Source: Oscillospiraceae bacterium (lineage in GTDB: Bacteria > Bacillota > Clostridia > Oscillospirales > Oscillospiraceae). Taken from it: a DNA stretch of 64,000 bases. Shown here in pieces: positions 8,642 through 15,962 of the stretch (within the stretch, counting starts at the first letter, position 1; each line of letters opens with the position of its first letter). The notes beneath the pieces were generated by a model that saw nothing but the letters and a program-made list of their open reading frames with translations, searched no databases and was not told where the DNA came from. The DNA lies in contig SVMM01000008.1 of assembly GCA_015067435.1 (NCBI GenBank), positions 87,853-151,852 of the forward strand, in the 5' to 3' direction. The position numbers were made by a program, and so were the translations under genes.

Positions 8642-9403
8642 TGCTTCGAGTACCCCTCCGGCGACGGCGAGCGCCTTGTCGGAGACGAGATCGCAGTAGC
8701 TTTTCTCGCCGCGCGGGTCGACGTCGCCGGACTTCATGCCGCGTCTGACCGTCACACCGTCCGCGAGCAGGCCGCGCAGCACGCCGGCGATGGTCGCCTT
8801 CATCGGCTCGCCCGCTACAAAACCAACGGTATCGCCCGCCTCGACGCGGTCGCCGATCCGGCGCGTTCCCTGAAACACGCCGTCCGCGGGGGCGCGCAGT
8901 ACGCGCTCGCCCGCAAAGCCGCCGATGAGGCCGGGGACGTTCGTGTTCGGCAGGGCGGAGCCTTCGTAGATGGCGCGGCCCAGCGTGTGCCCGCGCATGG
9001 TTTCCACGACGGCGCGGCAGTCGACGCCAGCCGTGAAGCCCGGCCCCACGCCGACGACGATGGGCGCAAAGTCGATTGCCGTGCCGAGGTTGCGCTTGGC
9101 GAGGATGGCGTCGACGAGTGCGTCCGGCAGAAGCTGCGCGCGGCAGGCGCAGTCCGGATCGACGAGCACGGGAATGCAGTCTTTCTCCAGATAAAGGATG
9201 GCCTCCTCCCACGTCTCGGCGCGCAGCGCCGTCACGTCCTCGACCGTCTGCTCGCCGTTTATCACTGCGTCAGAGAATGCCACCGTGCGGCGGATGGTCG
9301 TCGGGTGCTCGATCTCGGTCATCACGACGGCGAAGCCCGCGCGATGCAGACGCAGCGCGATCCCGCTGGCGATGTCGCCCGCGCCGCGGATCAACGTAAG
9401 CAT
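8606..9403 (-). CDS. yqeB: YqeB-type selenium-dependent molybdenum hydroxylase maturation protein
   Basis: This 265-residue protein belongs to the YqeB/EF2563 family found with SelD and molybdenum hydroxylases; related XdhC-type proteins deliver modified cofactor. An N-terminal Rossmann-like motif, LIRGAGDIASG, is followed by IDFAPIVVGVGPGFTAG and GHTLGRAIYEG, both typical of the family. The chosen ATG at 9403 is preceded by AAGGGGG eight bases away. The frame stays open upstream to 10069, but that part only shadows yqeC. It overlaps the yqeC end by 13 bases, so translation is coupled. Its last codons lie in a repeat hairpin. Confidence 0.88.
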   Translation of the reverse strand: MLTLIRGAGDIASGIALRLHRAGFAVVMTEIEHPTTIRRTVAFSDAVINGEQTVEDVTALRAETWEEAILYLEKDCIPVLVDPDCACRAQLLPDALVDAILAKRNLGTAIDFAPIVVGVGPGFTAGVDCRAVVETMRGHTLGRAIYEGSALPNTNVPGLIGGFAGERVLRAPADGVFQGTRRIGDRVEAGDTVGFVAGEPMKATIAGVLRGLLADGVTVRRGMKSGDVDPRGEKSYCDLVSDKALAVAGGVLEAILHFSSKNTES

Positions 9404-10059
9404 GTGTATACCCCCTTGTGCAGGCTGCCCGCCGTCACCTGACAGGTGAGAAGCCTTGCCAGCTCCTCCGCCGCGGCATAATCGTCCGCGGATTCGACCT
9501 TGTTGACGTATACGCGGTCGCCGAAGCCCTCCGCCTCGACGACGCGCGCGGCAAGCGCCGGCGTAACGGGCGTATCCGGTGAAACGCCCGCGCGCTCCGC
9601 GTACAGTTCCGGACGGTGGCAGACGTCCGAAATGGGCTTGCCGAAGCCGTCCGCACCGAGCACAAGCACCACGCGCTGCGCGTTTGGCGGAATGACAGGC
9701 TCGTGCGGCGCATGCGCCTTGAGCGGCAGGCCGCGGGAGCCGTCCGCCTCGACGAGCACGTAGTCCGCGAGCGCGGCAAGCGCCTCGAAAGGGATCGGCG
9801 GCGCGGTCAGCTTGCCGTCCTCTACGGGCGCACCCGCGCAGACGGCGCCGTGCGCATCCAGCGCGGCGCGCAGCTCCTCCGCGCCGCCGGTGACAAGCGG
9901 GTACTGCTCCGGCACGCGGATGTGCGCCGAGGCGCACAGCACGACCGTGCCCTTCCTGCGCAGCTCCTCCGCGAGCGTATAGAGCAGCGTCGTCTTGCCG
10001 CCGCCGCCGATGAGCGCGGTCACGCCGCGCCCGATCTGCAAATTCGGTGCGATCTTCAT
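9391..10059 (-). CDS. yqeC: YqeC selenium cofactor biosynthesis protein (P-loop)
   Basis: A 222-residue P-loop protein of the YqeC family. ALIGGGGKTTLLYTLAEEL (about residues 15-33) is a Walker A motif, and YVLVEADGSRGLPLKAH matches the family's acidic/phosphate-binding segment. The function is inferred by association: it always travels with SelD, YqeB and selenium-dependent molybdenum hydroxylases. The start codon ATG has only a weak GGTGAACGG ribosome site. First gene of a yqeC-yqeB-selD unit transcribed from a promoter whose -35 box overlaps that of the divergent ModE-like gene. Confidence 0.87.
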   Translation of the reverse strand: MKIAPNLQIGRGVTALIGGGGKTTLLYTLAEELRRKGTVVLCASAHIRVPEQYPLVTGGAEELRAALDAHGAVCAGAPVEDGKLTAPPIPFEALAALADYVLVEADGSRGLPLKAHAPHEPVIPPNAQRVVLVLGADGFGKPISDVCHRPELYAERAGVSPDTPVTPALAARVVEAEGFGDRVYVNKVESADDYAAAEELARLLTCQVTAGSLHKGVYTCLR

Positions 10060-10125
10060 GTCCGTTCACCGGGGCGCGGGAACGCGCCGCCTCTCCTGCG
10101 TTGTATTCCGCAAAGTATCAAGCCG

Positions 10126-10154
10126 ATTATAGCAGGCTTTTCCGCACTTTACAA
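10126..10154 (-). promoter_or_regulatory. Promoter of yqeC-yqeB-selD
   Basis: On the minus strand TTGTAA (10149-10154) and a consensus TATAAT (10126-10131) are 17 bases apart. The -35 box shares five bases with the -35 box of the divergent ModE-like gene. Confidence 0.7.
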
Positions 10155-10176
10155 GTGCCGCGGCAAGGGATATAAT
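10148..10176 (+). promoter_or_regulatory. Promoter of the ModE-like regulator gene
   Basis: TTTACA (10148-10153) and TATAAT (10171-10176) with a 17-base spacer, about 26 bases upstream of the start codon. The overlap with the opposing -35 box means one bound protein could control both directions. Confidence 0.75.
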
Positions 10177-10202
10177 CGGAAAAAAAGCAAGGAGGGGCTG
10201 CC

Positions 10203-10559
10203 ATGAAAAACGAGCTTCGCGCCGTGCTGTCCGTGCGGCTGTTCACCGACCGGAAGTGCTTCGGCCCCGGCGTCGCAGAGCTGCTGCGCCGCGTGGACGA
10301 GCACCGCTCGCTGCGCGCGGCGGCGCAGTCGATGGAGATGGCGTATTCCAAGGCGTGGACGATCATGAAAAACGCCGAGGAGGGGCTCGGCGTCAAGCTG
10401 CTCGCGTCCAGCACGGGCGGCAAGGGGGGCGGCGGCGCGGTGCTGACGGACGAGGCGCGACAGTTTCTGGAGGCGTACGAGCGCTGCTGCGAAAAGCTGC
10501 GCGCTTACGGCGACGAGCTGCTTGCCTCGGAATTCGCGTTTTACAACGAGCGGCGATAA
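10203..10559 (+). CDS. ModE-like winged-helix regulator lacking a molybdate-binding domain
   Basis: These 118 residues resemble only the N-terminal DNA-binding domain of ModE (LysR-type helix-turn-helix). The motif LLRRVDEHRSLRAAAQSMEMAYSKAWT, given here in two parts for reading (LLRRVDEHRSLRAAA, residues about 27-41, and SMEMAYSKAW, about 43-52), matches the ModE/ModA-regulator recognition region. SSTGGKGGGGAVLT matches the wing. No TOBE/Mop molybdate domain follows. Start has AAGGAGGGG upstream. It diverges from the selenium/molybdenum maturation genes and ends at a strong terminator. A role in molybdenum-linked regulation is inferred. Confidence 0.8.
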   Translation: MKNELRAVLSVRLFTDRKCFGPGVAELLRRVDEHRSLRAAAQSMEMAYSKAWTIMKNAEEGLGVKLLASSTGGKGGGGAVLTDEARQFLEAYERCCEKLRAYGDELLASEFAFYNERR

Positions 10560-10573
10560 AAAGAAAAAGTGAA

Positions 10574-10614
10574 CGGCGCGAAGCCTGTTCCGATGCGGAA
10601 TGGGCTTCGCGCCG
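10574..10614. terminator. Bidirectional terminator after the ModE-like gene
   Basis: CGGCGCGAAGCC pairs with GGCTTCGCGCCG. The plus-strand side is followed by ATTTTT and the minus-strand side by TTCACTTTTTC. It separates two convergent genes. Confidence 0.85.
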
Positions 10615-10638
10615 ATTTTTCATACGATTGTGCGCCGA

Positions 10639-12129
10639 TCAGCGGCCTTTTTTCGTCTTGGCGACGTGGCGGAAGACCTCCTCGAAGCGGTTCAGCGCCT
10701 CATCGATGATCTCCGGTGTGTCGGCGAGCGAGGTGTAAAGCCGGCTGCCCGCCAGCGTCACGATGCCGTTTGCCATATACGCCGCGCCCATGCGCTCCAT
10801 GGAGTCCTTGCGCGTGTACATCATCTTCTTGTGCCGCAGCAGTCCCGCCGCGGATTTGGCAAAGCTGAGCGACGAGAAGTCGAAGCTCATCGCGCCCGTG
10901 CACTCTAAGTGTACGATCGAGCCCTGATTGTAGGCGACAAACGGCAGGCCGTACTTGTCCAGCAGCGCCTTGAGCCCGTCGCACAGCTTGTCGCCCATCT
11001 GACCCGCGATCTCGCAGGCGTTCGTGCGCTCGATCTCACGGATCGCCGTGTAGCCCGCGAGGCAGGAGAGGGGATTCGCCGCCAGCGTGCCGCCGACGTA
11101 GGCGCGGTGCTTGCCCGTGGCGAGGCCTGCCGCCATCAGCTGCGCGTACTCGCGCTTGCCGCCGACGCCGCCCGCCGCGGGGTAACCGCCCGCGACGATC
11201 TTGCCGAAGACGGTCAGATCGGGCACGACACCGAAGTACGCCTGCGCGCCGCCGAGCGCCACGCGGAAGCCGGTGACGACCTCGTCAAAAATGAACAGCG
11301 CGCCGTATTGGTCGCAGAGGCTCCGCACGCCCGCGTTGTAGTCGCGCGCGACCGGGCGGGTGCCGCTCTCGGGGCCTACCGGCTCGACGATGACCGCCGC
11401 CGTGCCGCCGGTGAGCTTGTTGCGCTTGAGCACGGCTTCGAGCATTTCAAGGTCGTTCGGGCGCACCTCGTCCGTCAGCTGGAAGCAGCCGCCGGGGATG
11501 CCGTGGGATTCCAGCAGCGCGCGGCTGCCGGGGATCTTGAGCCCGTAGACCATCTGGTCCGACCAGCCGTGGTACGCGCCGCCGATCTTGATGACGTGCT
11601 TTTTGCCTGTGGCGATGCGCGCGATGCGCAGCGACGCCATGACCGCCTCGGTGCCGCTGCCGAGCATGCGGAACATCTCGACGTTCGGCATGTGGCGGTT
11701 GATCTCGCGGGCGATCATCAGCTCGGATTCGTGCAGCAGGCCCGTGACGGGGCCGCATTCGTTCAGCAGCTCGATGACCTTCTCGCGGATGGCGGGGTAG
11801 TTGCTGCCGAGGATGGTCGGGCCGCCCGCCTGCAAAAAGTCGATGTATTGATTGCCGTCCTTGTCGTAGAGGTACGCGCCGTCCGCACGCGCCATGCACA
11901 TCGGGAAGGGCTTGTTGAACGCGAGGTTGTGCTGCACGCCGCCGGGGATATAGTTCTTCGACTCCTCGTAAACGGCGCGGGACGCCTTGCATTTTTCGTC
12001 ATAGTATTTGAGCACGACGTTCTCGTAATAGTCGTCCGTCACCTCCCAGATGGGCTGGCCGGTGAGCGCCTTGAGACGCGCGTTGATCTCCGCCGGGTCG
12101 TCCCAGCGGCTGATGCCGCAGTTGGTCAT
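10639..12129 (-). CDS. Class III aminotransferase, glutamate-1-semialdehyde aminomutase-like
   Basis: A 496-residue PLP enzyme with the class III aminotransferase fold. The Schiff-base lysine is Lys310 in DLTVFGKIVAGGYPAAG. FIFDEVVTGFR holds the PLP-ring aspartate, and GSGTEAVMASLRIAR is the phosphate cup. The closest recognisable family is HemL. No other heme gene is nearby, and the last position in a kinase-aldolase operon suggests a sugar-derived or amino-aldehyde substrate instead. It overlaps the GtrA gene by four bases. The pyridoxal-kinase-like gene in the divergent unit could supply its cofactor. Confidence 0.85.
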   Translation of the reverse strand: MTNCGISRWDDPAEINARLKALTGQPIWEVTDDYYENVVLKYYDEKCKASRAVYEESKNYIPGGVQHNLAFNKPFPMCMARADGAYLYDKDGNQYIDFLQAGGPTILGSNYPAIREKVIELLNECGPVTGLLHESELMIAREINRHMPNVEMFRMLGSGTEAVMASLRIARIATGKKHVIKIGGAYHGWSDQMVYGLKIPGSRALLESHGIPGGCFQLTDEVRPNDLEMLEAVLKRNKLTGGTAAVIVEPVGPESGTRPVARDYNAGVRSLCDQYGALFIFDEVVTGFRVALGGAQAYFGVVPDLTVFGKIVAGGYPAAGGVGGKREYAQLMAAGLATGKHRAYVGGTLAANPLSCLAGYTAIREIERTNACEIAGQMGDKLCDGLKALLDKYGLPFVAYNQGSIVHLECTGAMSFDFSSLSFAKSAAGLLRHKKMMYTRKDSMERMGAAYMANGIVTLAGSRLYTSLADTPEIIDEALNRFEEVFRHVAKTKKGR

Positions 12130-12581
12130 GTTGTTTCCTCCTTCGATTGTTCTTTTTGGGCGAGGGCGTTGGTGTCGATGCTGTCGCGGAACACGACAAA
12201 GCGGTCATAGAGAAACTCGGTCACGAAGTTGAGCGCCATGTTCAGGATCGTCGCGACGTACTCGTTCCAGCCGAGCGTCATCGTATAGAAGTGCTCCAGC
12301 CAGCCGGTCAGCGGCGTGAACACGCAGTAGAAGAGCGCCACGAGCAGCATCGCCTTGGGGACGTTGTTTGCGCTTTTGAACGTATATTTGCGGTTGAGCG
12401 TGAAGTTCCACAGCACCGAGAGCACCAGCGCGGTGATGTAGCTCACATGGTAGGGCAGATGCAGCGTCTCGTTGAGCAGGGCGAACGAACCGATCTCGAT
12501 CAGGCCCGCGCTCATGGAGAAGATCGTGAACTTCACCGCGCGCAGCGCCTCTTTTCGCTTGTTTGCATCCATGTCCGTCAC
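12126..12581 (-). CDS. GtrA-like membrane protein
   Basis: A 151-residue integral membrane protein with four predicted helices and the GtrA/DPMS signature: F-x-L-N near the N-terminal helices, YKFT-like FTLNRKYTF after helix 2 and FLYDRFVVF at the end. GtrA proteins are thought to move lipid-linked sugars. Here it is placed, with four-base overlaps on both sides, between an aldolase and an aminotransferase, which is not a usual GtrA context. Function in this operon is unknown. Confidence 0.82.
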   Translation of the reverse strand: MTDMDANKRKEALRAVKFTIFSMSAGLIEIGSFALLNETLHLPYHVSYITALVLSVLWNFTLNRKYTFKSANNVPKAMLLVALFYCVFTPLTGWLEHFYTMTLGWNEYVATILNMALNFVTEFLYDRFVVFRDSIDTNALAQKEQSKEETT

Positions 12582-13561
12582 CCGTTTTTCCGCTTGGAAT
12601 ACTTCTTGAGGTAAAAGCTGCGCATGATCGCGTCATCCAGAAGGCTGAGCCGGACGTTTCTGCCCGCTGCGCGGCAGTGGAGCGCGGCGACCGCCGCCTT
12701 GTGGATCAAAAGCTTCAGCGCTTCGGAGTCGTCCGCGTCCTCGCCGCGCAAGAGCGCGCCGACGCCGGGGAGCAGGACGGTGTTGTGCTTTTCGAGCAGC
12801 CGCAGCGCCTCACCTGTGTCCGCGGCGGCGGGGGCGACGCGCCCGATCATCTGCGCCATGTCGTCCAGCTGCGCGCGCAGCGGTTCACGCAGCGCGGCGA
12901 GCGCGAGCACGGCGCTCGTATCGGCGACGGCGGCGGTGGGGAAGCGCTCCTGCGCGCGGCGGAGCAGCTCGTCGGGCACTTCAGACGCCTCCGCATCGCT
13001 CTGGCCGAGGCAGCTGCGACGGCAAAAGTCCTCCAGCAGCAGCGCGCGCGCCATTGCCTCCTCGCGGTCTTTGCCGCAGATCAGCGCGCCGTGGTTGACC
13101 ATCATCACGGTGCGCGCGCCGGTCGCCATGGCATCCTGCACGTTCTTGTGCAGTGTCTTCGTGCCGGGCAGGCCGTATTTTGCCCACGCGATGCCGCCCA
13201 GCTCCCGCCGCTCCGCCTCGGAAAGGCGCAGGCTGTCCGGCCCCGTGAGACCCAGCGCTGAGGCGTAGATCTGATGCGTGTGGATCACGAAGCCGGTGTT
13301 CGGCAGCAGCGCGTATGCCGCCGCGTGGATGCCCAGCTCGCTCGACGGCTTGCGCGTGCCCTGCCAGGAGCCGTCCCGACGGTCGCAGAGCACGACGTCC
13401 TCCGGCGTCATCGCCTCGTAGCCGAGGCCGCTGGGCGTGATGCAGAAGCGGCTTTCATCCACCGTGCAGCTGAAATTGCCCCATGTGCGGGCGACGAGCT
13501 GCTGCGCAAGCAGCAGACGCCCGGTCTCGGCGACCTGCGCGCGTGCGGTTTGCTCATCCAT
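12578..13561 (-). CDS. Class II aldolase/adducin-family protein, two-domain
   Basis: A 327-residue protein. The N-terminal 210 residues are a class II (zinc) sugar-phosphate aldolase or decarboxylating relative. The catalytic acid is Glu75 in PSSELGIHAAAY, and the zinc ligands are His94 and His96 in VIHTHQIYA and His157 in MMVNHGALI. The C-terminal 100 residues look like a second, partial copy (LLPGVGALLRGEDADDSEAL) without metal ligands. Typical family members are about 215 residues long. Overlaps the kinase gene by eight bases and GtrA by four. Likely acts on the product of the adjacent sugar kinase. Confidence 0.85.
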   Translation of the reverse strand: MDEQTARAQVAETGRLLLAQQLVARTWGNFSCTVDESRFCITPSGLGYEAMTPEDVVLCDRRDGSWQGTRKPSSELGIHAAAYALLPNTGFVIHTHQIYASALGLTGPDSLRLSEAERRELGGIAWAKYGLPGTKTLHKNVQDAMATGARTVMMVNHGALICGKDREEAMARALLLEDFCRRSCLGQSDAEASEVPDELLRRAQERFPTAAVADTSAVLALAALREPLRAQLDDMAQMIGRVAPAAADTGEALRLLEKHNTVLLPGVGALLRGEDADDSEALKLLIHKAAVAALHCRAAGRNVRLSLLDDAIMRSFYLKKYSKRKNG

Positions 13562-15170
13562 TTTCCCTGCCTCCCTCCGCGCCGTTCAGCGCTGCGAAAT
13601 TCTTCCGGTTGCTGGCATAGAGCCGACGGAAAACCTGATAGTTGCGCTCGTACACCGCGCGGTGCGCCGTGTTGGGCTCAAAGCGTCGGTCGGGCTTTAC
13701 CTGCGCGCCCGCCTCCTCCAGATCGCGGTAGACGCCGCTGCCCACGGCGACCAGCATCGCCGCGCCGATGGCGCCGACGTCCTTGGTGTTCGGCACGGTC
13801 TCGACCGGGCGGCCGGTGACGTCCGCGAGGATCTGACACGTCTCCGCCGAGAGCGCGCCGCCGCCGACAAAGCGCAGCACCGGCGCGGTCTTGACCTTCT
13901 TGTCCTGACATTCCAGCATCCAGCGCAGATGGAAGCAGATGCCCTCCAGCACCGCGCGGATCATCTGCGTCTCGCCGGTGCCGAGCTTGATGTTGAAGAA
14001 CATGCCCGCCGCGTTCGGGTCCTCGAAGGGGCAGCGGTTGCCGTGGAGCCACGGCGTAAAGATGACGCCGCCGGAGCCCGCGGGGATCTTGGAGATGGCG
14101 TCGGACATATAGTCGTACAGGCTCTCGTAGGCGGTCTCGGTGCTGTCGGCGACGTTGATCTTCTCAAGATAGGCGTCGATCTCGTCCTCGACCATGTGGC
14201 GCTTGACCCACTCAAAGCACTTGCCGGCGGTCTCCATCTCTGCAAAGTAGTTATACTTTCCGGCCTGTGCACCGACAATTCCCGCGATCATCGAGGTGAC
14301 GTCAACGACCTGCCGGTCGATGACCGTGCCGACCCAGCCGGAGGTGCCGGAGTAGATGTGCGTGTCGCCGAGGCGGGTGCAGCCGGCGCCCACGCCGATG
14401 AGCGTCGCATCCCCGCCGCCGCCGTAGACCGGCGTGCCGGGAGCAAGCCCCAGCTCCGCCGCGGCGCGCTCCGTCAGCAACCCCGCCTTGTCCGTGCACT
14501 CGATCACGCGGGGCAGGTGGTTTTCGTCCACACCGTAGACGCCGCACAGCTCACGGCTCCAACCCTCGTGACCGCGCCGGGTGTCGTACAGGAACGTGGC
14601 GTACGCGCTGTCGCGCGTCATGACGCACTCGCCGGTGCAGCGGCAAATGAGATATTCCTTGACGTCCAGCCACTTGTGTGCGCGCGCGAACAGCTCCGGC
14701 TCGTGCGATTGCACCCATTTGTACTTCCACAGCGGGTCCTTGACGCTGGTGGACACCGCGTGCGTGATGCGCAGACTGCGCAGCAGGATCGAAAGCTCCA
14801 CGCCGGAGATGGTGATGCCGTGGGTCTGGACCGCGCGGAACTCCTGCACGCCGCGCTGGTCCATGTAGCTCATGGGGCGGCGCAGCGCGTTTCCGTCCCT
14901 GTCCACCAGCACCATGCCCTGCATCTGGGAGCAGAAGGACAGCCCGCCGATCTGCTCCGGCGCGATCCGCGTCCTTTCCAGCAGCCGCCGCGTGGTCGCG
15001 CACATCGCCTGCCACCACTGGTCCGCGTCCTGCTCCGCGCCGCCGTCCGGCAGGATCCAAAGGTCGTAGCCCTCGTATTCGCCGCCCAGCAGGCGCACCT
15101 CGCGGTCGATCTCAAACAGGCAGGTCTTTACGCCGGTCGTGCCCACGTCATAGGCAATGGCATACAGCAT
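13554..15170 (-). CDS. FGGY-family carbohydrate kinase (xylulokinase-like)
   Basis: A 538-residue sugar kinase. DVGTTGVKT (residues 8-16) is the N-terminal phosphate-1 motif, GTSGWVG marks the second domain, and LRFVGGGALS plus NTKDVGAIGAA are the C-terminal FGGY-type ATP-site motifs. The start at 15170 is fixed by GGAGGT six bases upstream; the frame continues further but only across the TetR gene end. It should phosphorylate a ketose or polyol whose phosphate is split by the following class II aldolase. Specific sugar not determinable. Confidence 0.9.
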   Translation of the reverse strand: MLYAIAYDVGTTGVKTCLFEIDREVRLLGGEYEGYDLWILPDGGAEQDADQWWQAMCATTRRLLERTRIAPEQIGGLSFCSQMQGMVLVDRDGNALRRPMSYMDQRGVQEFRAVQTHGITISGVELSILLRSLRITHAVSTSVKDPLWKYKWVQSHEPELFARAHKWLDVKEYLICRCTGECVMTRDSAYATFLYDTRRGHEGWSRELCGVYGVDENHLPRVIECTDKAGLLTERAAAELGLAPGTPVYGGGGDATLIGVGAGCTRLGDTHIYSGTSGWVGTVIDRQVVDVTSMIAGIVGAQAGKYNYFAEMETAGKCFEWVKRHMVEDEIDAYLEKINVADSTETAYESLYDYMSDAISKIPAGSGGVIFTPWLHGNRCPFEDPNAAGMFFNIKLGTGETQMIRAVLEGICFHLRWMLECQDKKVKTAPVLRFVGGGALSAETCQILADVTGRPVETVPNTKDVGAIGAAMLVAVGSGVYRDLEEAGAQVKPDRRFEPNTAHRAVYERNYQVFRRLYASNRKNFAALNGAEGGRENG

Positions 15171-15190
15171 GCTTTTACCTCCGTTTCCGA

Positions 15191-15817
15191 TCAAATACCC
15201 AGTGCCGCGCACAGAAAGCGCATCAGCGCCTCTGCGACGGCGTCGTCGTCGGCGAGCAGCTCCTCGCCGCAAAAGAGCTTCATGCGCTCTCGGTAATATT
15301 CGCAGCCGTAGGAGAATTGCAGCGTGACGAGCAGATTGTCGAAGAAAAAGGCGAACAGGCGGGGATCCGCCGTGCCGCGCGCGCCGGAGGAGGCGGGGAG
15401 ACGCTCCATCATCTGCACATAGACCGCGGCGCTGCGGCTCTCGATCTCGCGGGCGAGCTGCGGCGCGTACTGGCGGCAGCTGCCCGAGGTGATCTCGTTG
15501 TAGAGCCGGTTGTGGCTCGGATGGCGGCGACTGTGCTCGATGAGCGCGCCGACCAGCGCGCGGATCGCGCCGCGCACATCCCGCTGGTGCTCCGTCGCCT
15601 GCGAGAGCGCGGCGTCCAGTTCCCGCAGCGCGTAGCGTACGCAGGCGAGGAAAAACGCCTCTTTATCCTCAAAGTATTTATAGATGACGCCCACGCTCAC
15701 CCCGGCGGCGCACGCCACGGTGCTGACGCTCGTGCGATCCAGCCCGCCCTCCGCGAAAGCCTCGATGCCCGCCTCCAGAATGGCGTTGACGTCCTTTTCC
15801 TCCAGTTTTTTGTACAT
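15191..15817 (-). CDS. TetR/AcrR-family transcriptional regulator
   Basis: A 208-residue regulator. The N-terminal helix-turn-helix spans about residues 28-50 (TSVSTVACAAGVSVGVIYKYF) with the usual YKYFEDKEAFF ending; written fully the motif is 21 residues, so only SVSTVACAAGVSVGVIYKYF is given. The C-terminal domain is helical and unassigned. ATG 15817 is preceded by GGAGG only four bases away, a short spacing. It leads the kinase-aldolase operon and faces the aldehyde dehydrogenase gene; a GTGAA/TTCAC palindrome just upstream is its probable operator. Confidence 0.88.
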   Translation of the reverse strand: MYKKLEEKDVNAILEAGIEAFAEGGLDRTSVSTVACAAGVSVGVIYKYFEDKEAFFLACVRYALRELDAALSQATEHQRDVRGAIRALVGALIEHSRRHPSHNRLYNEITSGSCRQYAPQLAREIESRSAAVYVQMMERLPASSGARGTADPRLFAFFFDNLLVTLQFSYGCEYYRERMKLFCGEELLADDDAVAEALMRFLCAALGI

Positions 15818-15830
15818 ACAGCCTCCAGAC

Positions 15831-15846
15831 GTGAACAATAATTCAC
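15831..15846. promoter_or_regulatory. Probable TetR operator
   Basis: GTGAACAATAATTCAC has inverted GTGAA/TTCAC arms around a six-base AT-rich centre. It lies just downstream of the TetR gene's own -10 box and just upstream of the -35 box of the aldehyde dehydrogenase promoter, so one bound dimer could affect both. Confidence 0.6.
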
Positions 15847-15849
15847 AAG

Positions 15850-15878
15850 TTGACTTTAGTATAGTATTCGTGTATAAT
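15850..15878 (+). promoter_or_regulatory. Promoter of the aldehyde dehydrogenase gene
   Basis: TTGACT (15850-15855) and a consensus TATAAT (15873-15878) with a 17-base spacer. The transcript would start near 15885, 78 bases before the start codon. Confidence 0.85.
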
Positions 15879-15886
15879 GCTGTCAA
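15858..15886 (-). promoter_or_regulatory. Promoter of the TetR-kinase-aldolase operon
   Basis: On the minus strand a consensus TTGACA (15881-15886) and TATACT (15858-15863) are 17 bases apart. It overlaps the opposing promoter almost completely, face to face. Confidence 0.82.
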
Positions 15887-15962
15887 GTGGCGAAGCGGTA
15901 TAAAATATGCGCCGGATTTTCGACAAGAGTGACAAAATGCGAGAGAACGGGGAGGAACCGCC

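Noticed and set aside
8606..10069. A 487-residue version of YqeB starting at 10069
   Set aside because: The upstream 220 residues are an out-of-frame reading of yqeC; the family length and the AAGGGGG site support the start at 9403.
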